A program made the position numbers and the translations under genes. Shown one piece after another: positions 26,062 to 36,226 of a stretch of DNA of 53,321 nucleotides; position 1 is the stretch's first letter, and every line of letters starts with the position of its first letter. Under the pieces are notes generated by a model. The model made no database searches, was not told where the DNA came from, and saw only the letters and a list, made by a program, of their open reading frames with translations. The stretch is from assembly GCA_903958395.1 (NCBI GenBank), contig CAJBSZ010000247.1:1-53321 (forward strand), given 5' to 3'. This DNA comes from an uncultured bacterium. GTDB lineage: Bacteria > Verrucomicrobiota > Kiritimatiellia > CAIKKV01 > CAITUY01.

Positions 26062-27444
26062 TTACTTGCCTTTGGGCGCTGCAACCGGAATCACCGCGCC
26101 GACATTATTGACTTCAACCTGGGACAGAGGGGCCGTGGGTTCCGCCTGACCGGACTTACGGATATAGACCTCTACGCGACGGTTGACCGGGTTCCCATTC
26201 AACGAATCATTCTTGGCCTTCGGCCGGCTGAACCCGTATCCGACAGCAACCATTCTTGCGGGAGCAATATTCCACTTGGTTGCCAGATAGGTCAGACACG
26301 CCTTGGCCCGGCGCTCGGAAAGCTGCAGGTTATAGTCCGCACGCGACAGTTTGCGCTTGTCGGCATGCCCCTCGATGCGGGCCGTGGCGCCGGGATCACG
26401 GGAAAGAACCTTCCCAATGATATCGAGGTCCTTGAAATATTCCGCCTTGATGACGTCCTTGTTCCAATCGAACTGGATATTCAGTTCGAACAACTGAAGG
26501 TCGTCGGCACCATGTCCGGCGCGGGGATCCGTCAAATCCTCGATCACTTCGTGGCCATCCGCAACTCCACCGCCGTCCGTATCGCGATTCAGGGGATCAG
26601 TCGTGTAATTGAAAACCTCGGCGCCATCCTTCAGTGCATCAAAATCCGTGTCGGGATTAAGGGGATCCGTATGATACTTCCGCACTTCGTCAAAATCACC
26701 GAGCTGATCGTGATCCGTGTCGGGATCGAGGGGATTCGTCCCCAACTTCGCTTCTTCCTCATCAGTCAACCCGTCGGCATCGCTGTCCTTGGGACCGCCG
26801 GACACCAGGAAGTTCGGGGCAACATTGGCGCCGAAAACATAACGCACACCGACTTCGGTAACGGAGTTGACGGTTCCCTTGCTGCTGCCGTTCCCGAAGG
26901 CTGCGCGATAATCTGCACGGACACCCCAGGAGTCATTGATGTTGTAGATCACGCCCGCGCCACCGCGCAAGCCGAGCCCGAACTGATCATGATTCTTCAT
27001 GTCATCCGTGAACCCGATGGCTTGAAAGCCAATGGCCAGATAAGGATCCACGCGCTTCCAGGGAGTCGGATGAAACAAGGCGTCGCCGACAAGGCCGTAA
27101 CCTGTGGTTTCATCGACACCCGCCTCTTCCTGAAGGCGGTTAATACGAACCCAGCTTCCGTCCGGATTCTGATGATTGTAGTATTGGGCCTTCAGGATCG
27201 GCGCGAGAAAAATTCCGCCTTCAAGGCTCCACCAGTCATTCAGGTCATAGCCCAGTTTGACGGTTCCGACGAAACCATCCTTGGTGGGAAAATCGCCCTC
27301 CATGTCCATAAAGCCGGGGGACACGGAAATATTGAACGGATGCCGGTCTCCTTTTTCTTCCGCCTGCACGGAAGCCACCTTCGTCAAAAGCCCCATCGCC
27401 AGTCCGGCGACCATCGTAATCTTCAAAAACCGCCCGTATTTCAT
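26062..27444 (-). CDS. OmpA-family outer-membrane protein with TSP3 calcium repeats
   Basis: Start at 27444 (460 residues) is supported by AAGGA about seven bases upstream and by the signal peptide that then begins the protein (cut near VQA). Residues about 30-215 look like an eight-stranded beta-barrel. About four thrombospondin type-3-like repeats follow (KDSDADGLTDEEE and similar). The C-terminal OmpA domain has GHADKR, NLQLSERRA and NRRVEVYI, the peptidoglycan-binding signature. It should link outer membrane and peptidoglycan. It follows the secretin gene by 115 bases and ends at a strong terminator. Confidence 0.92.
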   Translation of the reverse strand: MKYGRFLKITMVAGLAMGLLTKVASVQAEEKGDRHPFNISVSPGFMDMEGDFPTKDGFVGTVKLGYDLNDWWSLEGGIFLAPILKAQYYNHQNPDGSWVRINRLQEEAGVDETTGYGLVGDALFHPTPWKRVDPYLAIGFQAIGFTDDMKNHDQFGLGLRGGAGVIYNINDSWGVRADYRAAFGNGSSKGTVNSVTEVGVRYVFGANVAPNFLVSGGPKDSDADGLTDEEEAKLGTNPLDPDTDHDQLGDFDEVRKYHTDPLNPDTDFDALKDGAEVFNYTTDPLNRDTDGGGVADGHEVIEDLTDPRAGHGADDLQLFELNIQFDWNKDVIKAEYFKDLDIIGKVLSRDPGATARIEGHADKRKLSRADYNLQLSERRAKACLTYLATKWNIAPARMVAVGYGFSRPKAKNDSLNGNPVNRRVEVYIRKSGQAEPTAPLSQVEVNNVGAVIPVAAPKGK

Positions 27445-27543
27445 GATATATCCTTTTTCTCGTCTGATGAGTTTGATTGTCAACAAGCTAAACGCTGCCG
27501 ACATGTGGTTAATATCAAAACCCGCCCCCTAGGCAAATCAAAA

Positions 27544-27562
27544 AAGAGAAGCCAATGCCTCA
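27544..27562 (-). terminator. Weak terminator-like hairpin after the secretin gene
   Basis: Just past the secretin stop, GAGGC-ATTG-GCTTC forms a 5-bp stem (one G-U pair) followed by TCTTTTTTG. It could partly separate ompA expression from the pilus operon. Confidence 0.35.
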
Positions 27563-29509
27563 GGGGGTTTTGGTGGGCTCAACGGGCATAGCACCCTTTT
27601 CATCGGATTTCTTTCCGCCACGAGGATTGGCTGCAAGCCGTTTCGCCTCCATATGCTTCTGAGCCAGGGTGGTATCCTCGGGCAGTCCTTCATCCCGCTG
27701 AAGGGTCTTAGGATTGGCAAGCCCCACTGTCACGAAAATAATCGTCTCCGTTTGAGTGCGTCGCTTGTGGGTATGGGTGAACAGATATTTCCCGATCAAG
27801 GGGATATCCCCGAGAAGCGGAACCTTTTTAACTTCCTCACGCTCCTCGGTTTCGGTCAATCCGCCGATGGCAGCAGTTTTCCCGCTCTCAAGACTGAAGG
27901 ATGTCTTGATCGTTTTTTCAGAGGTAATGGGATAGGTATTGTTGTCAGGGGAAGTCTTGTTGCTAATAAAACGACTGAGTGTTGGAATTATATTTACGCG
28001 GATATTGCCCTGACTATTGATGGTCGGAGTCACATCCAGGGTTATTCCGTATTGAAAGTAGGGCAATTTGTCATCCAACGCATAGGTGGTGGTATTCGCC
28101 TGCCCCTGCTGACCCGGAGTAACCGTCCCCTTGATATTCGGCTCCTTGTTCCCGATTTTGATATTTGCGGTCTCCTCATTGGCGACAATGATTTTTGGAT
28201 TGGACACCACACTGATACCATTGATCTGCTGCAAAGCGCTCAACACCACTCGAAAATCATCGGCGCTTAGCACGGCCGTACGAACATCGGAGAGATGCTG
28301 ACCGGCGATGCGTTCCGACTCGCGAGTGTAATTGGCGGATTTCGTGATCGTATCGGACACATCCCGCCCGGATGAGGAGCTGACAGTTGACTGTAATCCG
28401 TCAAGAGTTGTATCGCTCAAGGACAGGGAATTACCGCTGGTGAGCACATCCTTTGACGAGCGGCTGTCCGTTGCTCCCGACCCCGGGAGTCCGGCGGACG
28501 AGGCGCCCGCTGACCGCAAGTCTGAATCCACGGTTCCCAACCCTGTGCGCTGTCCGTTGAATTTACTCCGGCTGTCGATAAGGGTCTGGCTCATGGTTCC
28601 CACTCCAACCCCGTAGCCTTCCAGAACCTGCCAGTTGATTCCCAGATCTTTGATCGCCTCATCGGTTAGTTCCAGGAATTTAGCTTCAATGTAAACCTGC
28701 TGACGGGGAAGGTCGATTTCTTCAACCACCTTGCGAATTTCATTAAGATTCGCAGCCGTACTCCGGATCACAAGCGCATTGGCATTGGGAAACGCCGAGA
28801 CGATGCCATCTTTGACCAGCATGCGGGTAACAATTGCCGCCACATTGGATACCTGGGCATGGTTCAGAAAAATCGACTGGGATATCATCGGATCTGAGGC
28901 CCCTGGAGGTTTTACGGTCACGCTATAGATCGATGAACCGGGCACCTTTTCAAGAACCATCAGGCTATACATATCCAGAATGGAATCCAGCGCCGGCTTC
29001 CACTCGACATCCTGGAGATTGACAGTCACTTTCCCCTGCAAATTGGTGGATGAGGCGATAATATTCGCACCGGAAATCTTGGTAAACAACCGGACCACAT
29101 CCTGCAGGGGCACATCATCCAGGGCCACGGAGATCAGATTCTGTTTTTCAGAAGACGGGAACGAGGCGACCGGCACCGTTTCCGTTGCAACCGTCATGTT
29201 CGTTGCCGTGTCCGAGACAGACTCCGCAACCGCTCCTGTTACCGCCTGAGTTGGCTCCACGACAATAAGGACCGCAGAGTCAACAGGGCTCGCCGCCGGG
29301 GAAGGACTTATATCGGAAATCATTCCCCCGACTGCCGGAGCAGCCGCTTCAGCCCCGCCTGATACCGGCACGGCCGCCACATCTGAAAGGGCCACAAATT
29401 CAGCCTCAGGGGTCAGTCCGATACTGCGATATTCCGCCTGCACGACCCTCATGCCCAGAAGCATAAAAACAGCGACCCAAAAGCCACATGAAACCTGTCG
29501 TTTGGTCAT
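27560..29509 (-). CDS. Type IV pilus/type II secretion secretin (PilQ/GspD family)
   Basis: A 649-residue outer-membrane channel subunit. Signal peptide (1-25), a low-complexity Ala/Val/Ser linker (40-120), an STN-like domain (127-188), a NolW-like N1 domain (210-268) and the secretin beta-domain (272-600). The signature VPLLGDIPLIGKYLF is at about 563-577 and GKTAAIGGL precedes it. An unusual Ser/Gly-rich insertion lies at about 305-395 inside the early beta-domain. It is the outer-membrane pore for the pilus encoded upstream (PilM-N-O-P) and resembles Akkermansia Amuc_1098 in context. Its ATG is 19 bases after the stop of the giant LamG protein gene. Confidence 0.93.
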   Translation of the reverse strand: MTKRQVSCGFWVAVFMLLGMRVVQAEYRSIGLTPEAEFVALSDVAAVPVSGGAEAAAPAVGGMISDISPSPAASPVDSAVLIVVEPTQAVTGAVAESVSDTATNMTVATETVPVASFPSSEKQNLISVALDDVPLQDVVRLFTKISGANIIASSTNLQGKVTVNLQDVEWKPALDSILDMYSLMVLEKVPGSSIYSVTVKPPGASDPMISQSIFLNHAQVSNVAAIVTRMLVKDGIVSAFPNANALVIRSTAANLNEIRKVVEEIDLPRQQVYIEAKFLELTDEAIKDLGINWQVLEGYGVGVGTMSQTLIDSRSKFNGQRTGLGTVDSDLRSAGASSAGLPGSGATDSRSSKDVLTSGNSLSLSDTTLDGLQSTVSSSSGRDVSDTITKSANYTRESERIAGQHLSDVRTAVLSADDFRVVLSALQQINGISVVSNPKIIVANEETANIKIGNKEPNIKGTVTPGQQGQANTTTYALDDKLPYFQYGITLDVTPTINSQGNIRVNIIPTLSRFISNKTSPDNNTYPITSEKTIKTSFSLESGKTAAIGGLTETEEREEVKKVPLLGDIPLIGKYLFTHTHKRRTQTETIIFVTVGLANPKTLQRDEGLPEDTTLAQKHMEAKRLAANPRGGKKSDEKGAMPVEPTKTP

Positions 29510-29528
29510 AGCGTCAACCCTTTCTTCT

Positions 29529-32500
29529 TCAATACCCGATCACCCGGTAAAACCGGTTTGAAATTCCCAATATCGTTGTGTCTGTATAATTCGTCATCAC
29601 ATCCAACCCCACAATATTTGAACCGCCGGGCAGTGTATACCAAGGCGTCATCAGTGTGTCAGCATATTGCACGGCATAATTCCAGTTCAGGCGGCCAAAC
29701 CAGGAGATGGTGAAGGTCGTGTTTGTGCCGGAGGACATCATGGCTGTTAACTGAGCGATGCCGTTGGTTACAGCCCCGGGAATTATCGGAATTCTCAAAA
29801 TACGGCTATTCTGAGAATCCACGATATAGAGAAATCCCCGTGGATCCCAAGCCACATCTTCCGGGCCGTTCAAGGCAGCCCCACCCACCAGAGTCGTCCA
29901 GGTGACGCCATTGGTGGGCGTTGCCACAATCCTATTATTCAAGACATCGGCCACATACAGGGTTCCGCCTCCCATAGACAAGCCAGCTGGGCCGTTAAAT
30001 CCGCCGTTGGCGACCTGATTGTCTCCCAAAACGCCCTGCAAGGCCCCGCTGCTGGAAAACTTCTGAATCCGGCTCATCGAATTTGAATCTGCACCCATAT
30101 CGGACACATAAATGGAACCCGCCCCATCAACCATAATACCTTGCGGACGGGTCACTCGCCCCGCTGTCATCCCATTCGTGACAAAGACCGACCATACCCC
30201 GGAGGTGCTCAATTTCTGAACCCGATCCCCCATATAATCCGCAACATAAAGGTTAAGCGCGGAATCCAAAGCCAGATCGGCGGGCTGCTTGAACTGCCCC
30301 AGGGCCGTTCCCTGAGTATTGGATCCCACAACCACCCAGACATTATTCGAGGCGATCCGTTTCTGGATTCGATTGTTATTCTGATCGGCCACATACACAT
30401 TCCCCGCAGGATCAATCGTGAGGCCAAACGGTTTCAAGAACTGCCCGGCAGCGCTCCCCTTGGGTCCGATCACACTCCACGCCTGACTCACGGGATCATA
30501 CATCTGAATCCGGTCATTCCAGGTATCGGAAACATACAACCGGTGCAGGGCATCCAGCGCCACTCCATACGGCCAGTAAAAATCGCCCGGATTGGTCGAA
30601 ATATTTCCACCCATAACGTCCGCCTGGAAATACGTTCCCGCCAATTCCGTCACCTGCTGATCGACAATGATCGCCGTACGATCTCCCGGAGACAACCAAT
30701 TGCCTCCAATCGATTTAAATTGAACCGTATAGGTTCCCGGGACCAACGGCATCAGAACCCCGCTATCAGTCCAGCCCCCCCCCGAGACTCGCCATTGTGC
30801 CCCGGTAACAACGGCGGCAGCCGGCATGATATCTACTGCCAATCCAGTCACCTGGGTGTATCGTCCTGTGACAACGATCATCACCTGATTGGTCGGCGCA
30901 AACGAAATGCTTGCCGGCGTGATCCACCTGGAAAGGGATGAAAACTCAATGACATGACTGGACAAGGAGAGTCCCCCAACCTGCTCGGCACTATTCCGCC
31001 ACGCTCCGCCATCCACACGCCATAAGGCACCGGCCGCGACTGCATTGGTGGGAAGAATAATCGCCGACACAGAACTGGTCATGACCGAATATTCGCGCAA
31101 CAGTTCCGTGGTCGTGCCGGGCTCCATGACAACGGATTCCACAGGAGGCGCAAACCAACCGGGGATATCAAAATAGGACAGCGTATTTGTTCCGGCATGC
31201 AAGTTCGAGACGACCATCCCGCTTTGCATCCAGGCCCCGCCATTCACCCGCCATGCGGCATCCTCAGGAGTTATCAGGTTGTTGAACCACACGACCACGC
31301 TCGCTTGCTGCATATATTGGCGTGTAAAAGTGGTGGCAACACCATTGGTTAAAAACACCGTTTCGCGAACAGGCTCGGTCCACCCCGAAATGGGCTTGTA
31401 GGTAATTGTATGGGCGCCGGGGGTCAACCCCTGAACGCTGGCACTACTATCCTGCCAACCGCTCCCATCCACCCACCATTGCGCCCCCATGAGAACAACA
31501 TCATCCGGCTGCAGAATGATTCGAAGCGAAGGGGGTGGCAGAATGGCCCCCTCCGCAGTCAACACATTATCATGGGTAACGGCCGCGTGCCGCCACTCCT
31601 CGTTCCAATCGCTATCATATGTGAAATCCTGAAACCCGGCAGGCTGATGGAATTCATTAAACGAGGGAAAATTGATATTGGTGACGGCCTGTCCGTCATC
31701 AAACCGGAAATAATGAACCAAGCCGCCCATATCCGACGCTGAAATCACTCCATTGGTATTCGCCCGGATCTGGGACACCGAGCGCGCCGTGCTCCAAAGT
31801 CTGACCTCGTCGAGCGTCCCGCCAAAATCCTCGCCGATCCGCACAAAGGTCTGGCCTCCCAGCCCGTTAACCGGCGGGGCGACATGGAAAGTATTCGTGA
31901 TACTTCCCGCCAGCACCGCATTGGTATACAACTTCTGAAGGGCATTATTTGCGTCAAACGTAGCAGCAATATGGGTCCACACTCCCGACGAGATGACTCC
32001 GCCTGAAACAATATAGCGCGTCCCATCAGGCCACACATAGCCGGCGTAAGCCCTGAGTCCGGCACCATTGGTTTCCAGACCCACAACATAATTTACAGCC
32101 TGTGTTTCTCCTGCAAGATTTTCCACAACCCGCCGCATCAGAATTCCCGCCCCATCAATCGTATTGGTTGGCTTGACCCATGCTTCGACAGTCCAACTGG
32201 TCAACCGCTGTTTGATATTAACGGGGACCTCCAGGAAATCTCCTGCCGCCCCACCAAACACACCGGCCCGGGAAGTGGCGGGATCGACCGGATTTACGGG
32301 GCTTGTGCCCATGGCCTGTTCCTCGTTATCGGAAACCCCATCATCATCGGTGTCAATGATGTCCGGACGGGAGCCCAGCAATTGTTCGGTAAGATTGACC
32401 ACGCCATCCCCATCCCGATCCCGCTGGGTATCCAGGGTTCCGCCGATATCCGAGATTTGGGCCCGGGGATTTGTTCCCGCCCAATACTCATACCGGTTAA

Positions 32501-35500
32501 TCAAACCATCGTGATCGGGATCCCCCTTCGGCCCATTCGGCCCATCCTTGGCACCGGAAGACGTTTCCTGCCAAGTGCCATCATCCCAGGGATCCAGCCC
32601 GTGGATCAATTCCCAGGCATCCGGCAAGCCATCATGATCGGAATCATCGGCACCTCGCTTATCGACCCCGTAAACCAAAGCCGCGCCATTGGTCACAAAG
32701 GTGAAGAAGTTAGTGGACAAGGCGTATCCGCGGTCACCAAACCGGTATTCTTCGTTCACGGCACCCATTAATCCGTTTTTAGCCCGCCGCGCAAAATCCT
32801 CCGCCGAACTGCCTCCGTCATCAAACCGATAATAGGCCAGCAGACAATTTCGGGTAAAGTTGCCGCTGTCGTCCTTGTCATTCCAAAACACCCTGTTCAC
32901 AAGGGTTCCGGGCATGCCGTTCTGGATAATGTTCGTTCCTTTCAAAAGCATCGTGTCTTTGGAGGCGTCATAAACACCGTCACCACTATCAATCCAATAA
33001 CTTCCTCCCTTGACATAAACATTGGTCAGCGGAACCCCGGGCTCGCGCTCAAAGATTCCCCCACCATGAACCAGGATGGTGTCGAAATCCGTTCCGGCAA
33101 TCCACACATCGTCACCGTTCACCGGAGGAGCCAGTTTGTGGGAATAGTCGGCAATCTGCGCGGCCGTTCTGGCCAATCCCCAAATCCGAACTTCATCCAG
33201 CATCAGATGATTGACAAAGGACTCATCCGGAGAAGCCGCCAGCGCCAAGGCATTGGTGGCGGGGAACATATATTTCGAGAAGCTTTCATCCATAGGCTGG
33301 GGCGCCATGGCAAGAACCCCGTCAATATAGAGAGTCAGACTATTATTGAGATGATCCCATACCGCCGCCAGGTGAACCCATTGATTGGTTGGCAGGGTAT
33401 TGGCGGAAACGGTGAAAAGGTTTGAACGGGTATTGTGCCCCATCAACACAGGAACATTGTTTGACAGCGCAAGCTGATAGACAATGCATGACCGACCGCC
33501 AAAAACGGTCTGGAAATTAAACAAATCGCCAGAGAGATTGGCTCCCAGCAACTTCACCTGACACTCCAGCGTCCAGTCACGTCGTTGCAAATCCCGCCGC
33601 GTTCCGGTGGCATGGAAGCCGTTCGCGGGCGTCGTTTCAGGAGCAGGAACGGGAATCCCGTTTGAACTCGTGATCAACGCAGAGCGGGGAATAAACGGAT
33701 CGCATGAATCCACGGGACTTGAGGGAATAATGCCCCGAGCCGGATTGATTTCATTCAAGTCAGAAATTTCGTCATCATCCGAATCGGACCCCAAATCTGC
33801 TCCCAGGGGCGCTGTCGGCAAGGCACTCCCCAGGGTCTGCCCCCGACTGATGCCGGTTCCGAAATAGGGGCGGCCCAACTCCATGTCTGAATTTCCGAGT
33901 TCAGCAGATTCAGCATCAACATTGAACCACCGCCAGGTATAGGTCAAGTCGGGTCGCCAATTGTATCGGTAAGGGTTAGTTTCGTCGCCGGTACCGTTGA
34001 TATAAGAATCTGTAGCCGAGCGGTTTCCGTCCTGTCCGTAATATTCCTCGATATTCATCAACCCATCATCATCCGGATCGCCAAACGGGCCCTGATCCCA
34101 AACACCTCCAAATCCGTCATCACGGGGATCCAGATTGAACTGAACCTCCCAACCATCGGGAAGTCCGTCGTCATCGGAATCATGACCTGGCGGAATATCC
34201 TCATTAGCGTATGTGTATCCCGTCCCCTCCGTGGGGTCAGTCCAACCGTCGTGTCTCAACATGAAACGATTTGTCGTCACAGGAATGGTTTCATCAGGAA
34301 CAAGGCCAAGCCCCAAGTCGGTAAGGCTTTGGCCGCCATTGGCAACCATGGTGCAGATGCGATGGGTGACTTCCTTGGAATCCTTGTAAAAAACAAACTT
34401 AAAAGGAGGTTGTGTATCCCAGTTCCAAATCCAGCCATTTGTTGACACCTGATGAAATGATTCCAGAAGCCCTTGCTCCCTGAAATTAGTCAATCCATCC
34501 CGGTCTGAATCCTCCTGGGCAATCGCGATATTAACAGTCGCGCCATTTGTGGGGAGCCCAATCAGGCCGGCATTGGGATCCAGCCGGTTCGCCGGGTCGT
34601 ACCATGCCGCCTCAAAACTATCGAGCAAAAGATCGTAATCACCATCAATATCCAAAGGATTCAAGTCATCCGCTGAAGCCACCTTGCCCTTGACAATCCC
34701 GTCCACAGCAACGTCATCAATCACACGGGGAACACCATCAACCCCGCAATACTCCTGCCAATCGGAAAGACCATCCCCGTCAAAATCACGGGTCGTATTC
34801 GTCACCACCGGACTCATTCCCGTGCGGTAATAAGGGGCACACAGGGGATCTGTGACAAAATACCGGGCTTCCCACCCGTCATCCATTGCATCCCCGTCGG
34901 AATCCCAATTGGCGGGATCAAGGATAGTCTCAAGCCCGAAGTTGCCCGTTGCCAGATTAGCCTCCTGCAAATTCGTCAACCCGTCACCATCCGGATCTTC
35001 GCCAGACCCAAAACCAAAAGTAGGTCGATCAGACCAGAAAAACCAGTGAAATTCCCACCAATCCGGGAGACCGTTCCCAGAATTATCATCCTTCACCGTG
35101 ATGCCTACGCCGGACACACTAGTCGTTGTGATCGTAACATCTTTTTTCCCGTAGGGTTCGCCGGTGTCGAGCGCCCCGTTCATATCCCCATCGAGCCAAG
35201 CCCACACCGTGTACGTGCCATTAGTAAGGCCCGTACCAAGGTTATTATACCGGGAAAGACCCTGCAAAGGCATAACGCCATTGGTCGGGATGCTAAAATC
35301 CAGCACTGTTTTATCTGAAGCCACGAGAATTACGACCAACTGCCCCTGCCCGTCCCCATCCCCGGGGAATTCAGAAAAGGTGTCCTTCCATTTGGAATTA
35401 TTGACGACGTACCCGGAGACCGATTGTGAATATGAGGAAATCGCCCCGGTCAGGGTAATCCCCAGCATCAGAAAACCGGCGAGCCAGTTTTGCCTGAATG

Positions 35501-35510
35501 TCTTCCTCAT
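29529..35510 (-). CDS. Giant exported protein of the pilus operon: TSP3 repeats, two LamG, PEGA-like repeats, NHL propeller
   Basis: A 1993-residue protein with a signal peptide (1 to about 29). Many Asp-rich TSP3-like calcium motifs (such as DPDGDGLTNLQE) fill about 140-620 and 950-1065. Two LamG/concanavalin-like lectin domains lie at about 640-790 and 1085-1255, each ending in DEVR-W. Four PEGA-like repeats with WRV-GG-W cores lie at 1328-1630, and an NHL-type beta-propeller at about 1635-1915 with blades of the GNVYVADQNNNRIQ kind. The C-terminal domain ends FYRVIGY. It sits between the PilP-like/lipoprotein genes and the secretin gene in one transcription unit. It has no homology visible to pilus machinery, but lectin and propeller domains suggest an adhesin or tip protein; this is inference. 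Confidence 0.88.
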   Translation of the reverse strand: MRKTFRQNWLAGFLMLGITLTGAISSYSQSVSGYVVNNSKWKDTFSEFPGDGDGQGQLVVILVASDKTVLDFSIPTNGVMPLQGLSRYNNLGTGLTNGTYTVWAWLDGDMNGALDTGEPYGKKDVTITTTSVSGVGITVKDDNSGNGLPDWWEFHWFFWSDRPTFGFGSGEDPDGDGLTNLQEANLATGNFGLETILDPANWDSDGDAMDDGWEARYFVTDPLCAPYYRTGMSPVVTNTTRDFDGDGLSDWQEYCGVDGVPRVIDDVAVDGIVKGKVASADDLNPLDIDGDYDLLLDSFEAAWYDPANRLDPNAGLIGLPTNGATVNIAIAQEDSDRDGLTNFREQGLLESFHQVSTNGWIWNWDTQPPFKFVFYKDSKEVTHRICTMVANGGQSLTDLGLGLVPDETIPVTTNRFMLRHDGWTDPTEGTGYTYANEDIPPGHDSDDDGLPDGWEVQFNLDPRDDGFGGVWDQGPFGDPDDDGLMNIEEYYGQDGNRSATDSYINGTGDETNPYRYNWRPDLTYTWRWFNVDAESAELGNSDMELGRPYFGTGISRGQTLGSALPTAPLGADLGSDSDDDEISDLNEINPARGIIPSSPVDSCDPFIPRSALITSSNGIPVPAPETTPANGFHATGTRRDLQRRDWTLECQVKLLGANLSGDLFNFQTVFGGRSCIVYQLALSNNVPVLMGHNTRSNLFTVSANTLPTNQWVHLAAVWDHLNNSLTLYIDGVLAMAPQPMDESFSKYMFPATNALALAASPDESFVNHLMLDEVRIWGLARTAAQIADYSHKLAPPVNGDDVWIAGTDFDTILVHGGGIFEREPGVPLTNVYVKGGSYWIDSGDGVYDASKDTMLLKGTNIIQNGMPGTLVNRVFWNDKDDSGNFTRNCLLAYYRFDDGGSSAEDFARRAKNGLMGAVNEEYRFGDRGYALSTNFFTFVTNGAALVYGVDKRGADDSDHDGLPDAWELIHGLDPWDDGTWQETSSGAKDGPNGPKGDPDHDGLINRYEYWAGTNPRAQISDIGGTLDTQRDRDGDGVVNLTEQLLGSRPDIIDTDDDGVSDNEEQAMGTSPVNPVDPATSRAGVFGGAAGDFLEVPVNIKQRLTSWTVEAWVKPTNTIDGAGILMRRVVENLAGETQAVNYVVGLETNGAGLRAYAGYVWPDGTRYIVSGGVISSGVWTHIAATFDANNALQKLYTNAVLAGSITNTFHVAPPVNGLGGQTFVRIGEDFGGTLDEVRLWSTARSVSQIRANTNGVISASDMGGLVHYFRFDDGQAVTNINFPSFNEFHQPAGFQDFTYDSDWNEEWRHAAVTHDNVLTAEGAILPPPSLRIILQPDDVVLMGAQWWVDGSGWQDSSASVQGLTPGAHTITYKPISGWTEPVRETVFLTNGVATTFTRQYMQQASVVVWFNNLITPEDAAWRVNGGAWMQSGMVVSNLHAGTNTLSYFDIPGWFAPPVESVVMEPGTTTELLREYSVMTSSVSAIILPTNAVAAGALWRVDGGAWRNSAEQVGGLSLSSHVIEFSSLSRWITPASISFAPTNQVMIVVTGRYTQVTGLAVDIMPAAAVVTGAQWRVSGGGWTDSGVLMPLVPGTYTVQFKSIGGNWLSPGDRTAIIVDQQVTELAGTYFQADVMGGNISTNPGDFYWPYGVALDALHRLYVSDTWNDRIQMYDPVSQAWSVIGPKGSAAGQFLKPFGLTIDPAGNVYVADQNNNRIQKRIASNNVWVVVGSNTQGTALGQFKQPADLALDSALNLYVADYMGDRVQKLSTSGVWSVFVTNGMTAGRVTRPQGIMVDGAGSIYVSDMGADSNSMSRIQKFSSSGALQGVLGDNQVANGGFNGPAGLSMGGGTLYVADVLNNRIVATPTNGVTWTTLVGGAALNGPEDVAWDPRGFLYIVDSQNSRILRIPIIPGAVTNGIAQLTAMMSSGTNTTFTISWFGRLNWNYAVQYADTLMTPWYTLPGGSNIVGLDVMTNYTDTTILGISNRFYRVIGY

Positions 35511-35539
35511 GATAACACCTCCGTACGGGGCTGAAGAAA

Positions 35540-36199
35540 TTACGGTTTTTGAACCATCACGACACTGGCCCTTGCCCCCGTGCTGTCGGTTACCGTCACG
35601 GCATTGTCACCCGCCGCATTCCGGACATAAACAACCGTAGTTCCCGTATCCGCTCCCACAAATCCGCCCTTGGTTCCTGTTGCAACACTCCAACTATACG
35701 GCTCTACGCCACCGGTTGCCTTGAGCACCGCCATGGATCCATTGCTATCGAGGGTCGTCGTAGAGGCGCTAACGGCCAATTCTGCGCCGGACGACCCGCC
35801 GGATGACCCGGTAATCTTGGCAATGGCCGCATGCCCTTCCCGGTCATAGGCGATCACATCATTCTCCCCGACCACCGTGGCGGTATACACGCCCTGCGCC
35901 CCGCTCCCGGAAATGGTCCCCTTTGAAGAATCCGCAACATCCCAGGTATAGGGTGCCGTCCCGCCATTGAAGGCAAACACGGCACGGCCCCCCACCGTGT
36001 TCACGATGACGGTATCGGGTGTAATGCTCACCACGCCAGATCCGCCGTCCCGGGGATCCGACACATAGGGATGGTTGACAAAGTAATTATCCAATTCACT
36101 GTCATCACCGGTACCGCTATCGCATCCGACCGGAACTACGGCCGCAAAAGCTGCCATTCCCATCGCAAAAACCCATTTGCCCAGTGTATTAGTTTTCAT
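35540..36199 (-). CDS. Small exported, probably lipid-anchored, Ig-like domain protein
   Basis: A 219-residue protein with an N-terminal signal sequence ending in PVGC, followed by D-S-G-T-G-D-D. The cysteine fits a lipoprotein, although Pro at -3 is a poor lipobox residue. Two copies of an Ig-like unit follow, recognised by GGTAPYTWDVADSSKG and GGVEPYSWSVATGTKG, each about 90 residues. It lies 27 bases downstream of the PilP-like gene and 29 bases upstream of the giant gene. In position it could stand in for a pilotin, but the sequence gives no direct support for that. Confidence 0.75.
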   Translation of the reverse strand: MKTNTLGKWVFAMGMAAFAAVVPVGCDSGTGDDSELDNYFVNHPYVSDPRDGGSGVVSITPDTVIVNTVGGRAVFAFNGGTAPYTWDVADSSKGTISGSGAQGVYTATVVGENDVIAYDREGHAAIAKITGSSGGSSGAELAVSASTTTLDSNGSMAVLKATGGVEPYSWSVATGTKGGFVGADTGTTVVYVRNAAGDNAVTVTDSTGARASVVMVQKP

Positions 36200-36226
36200 C
36201 GTTTATGGCTCCCCATTCTCTCGTGA

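Noticed and set aside
26008-27591. 527-codon plus-strand ORF opposite the OmpA gene
   Set aside because: It mirrors the real gene, starts in the terminator region, and shows no domain. The minus-strand OmpA frame has signal peptide, calcium repeats and a peptidoglycan-binding motif.
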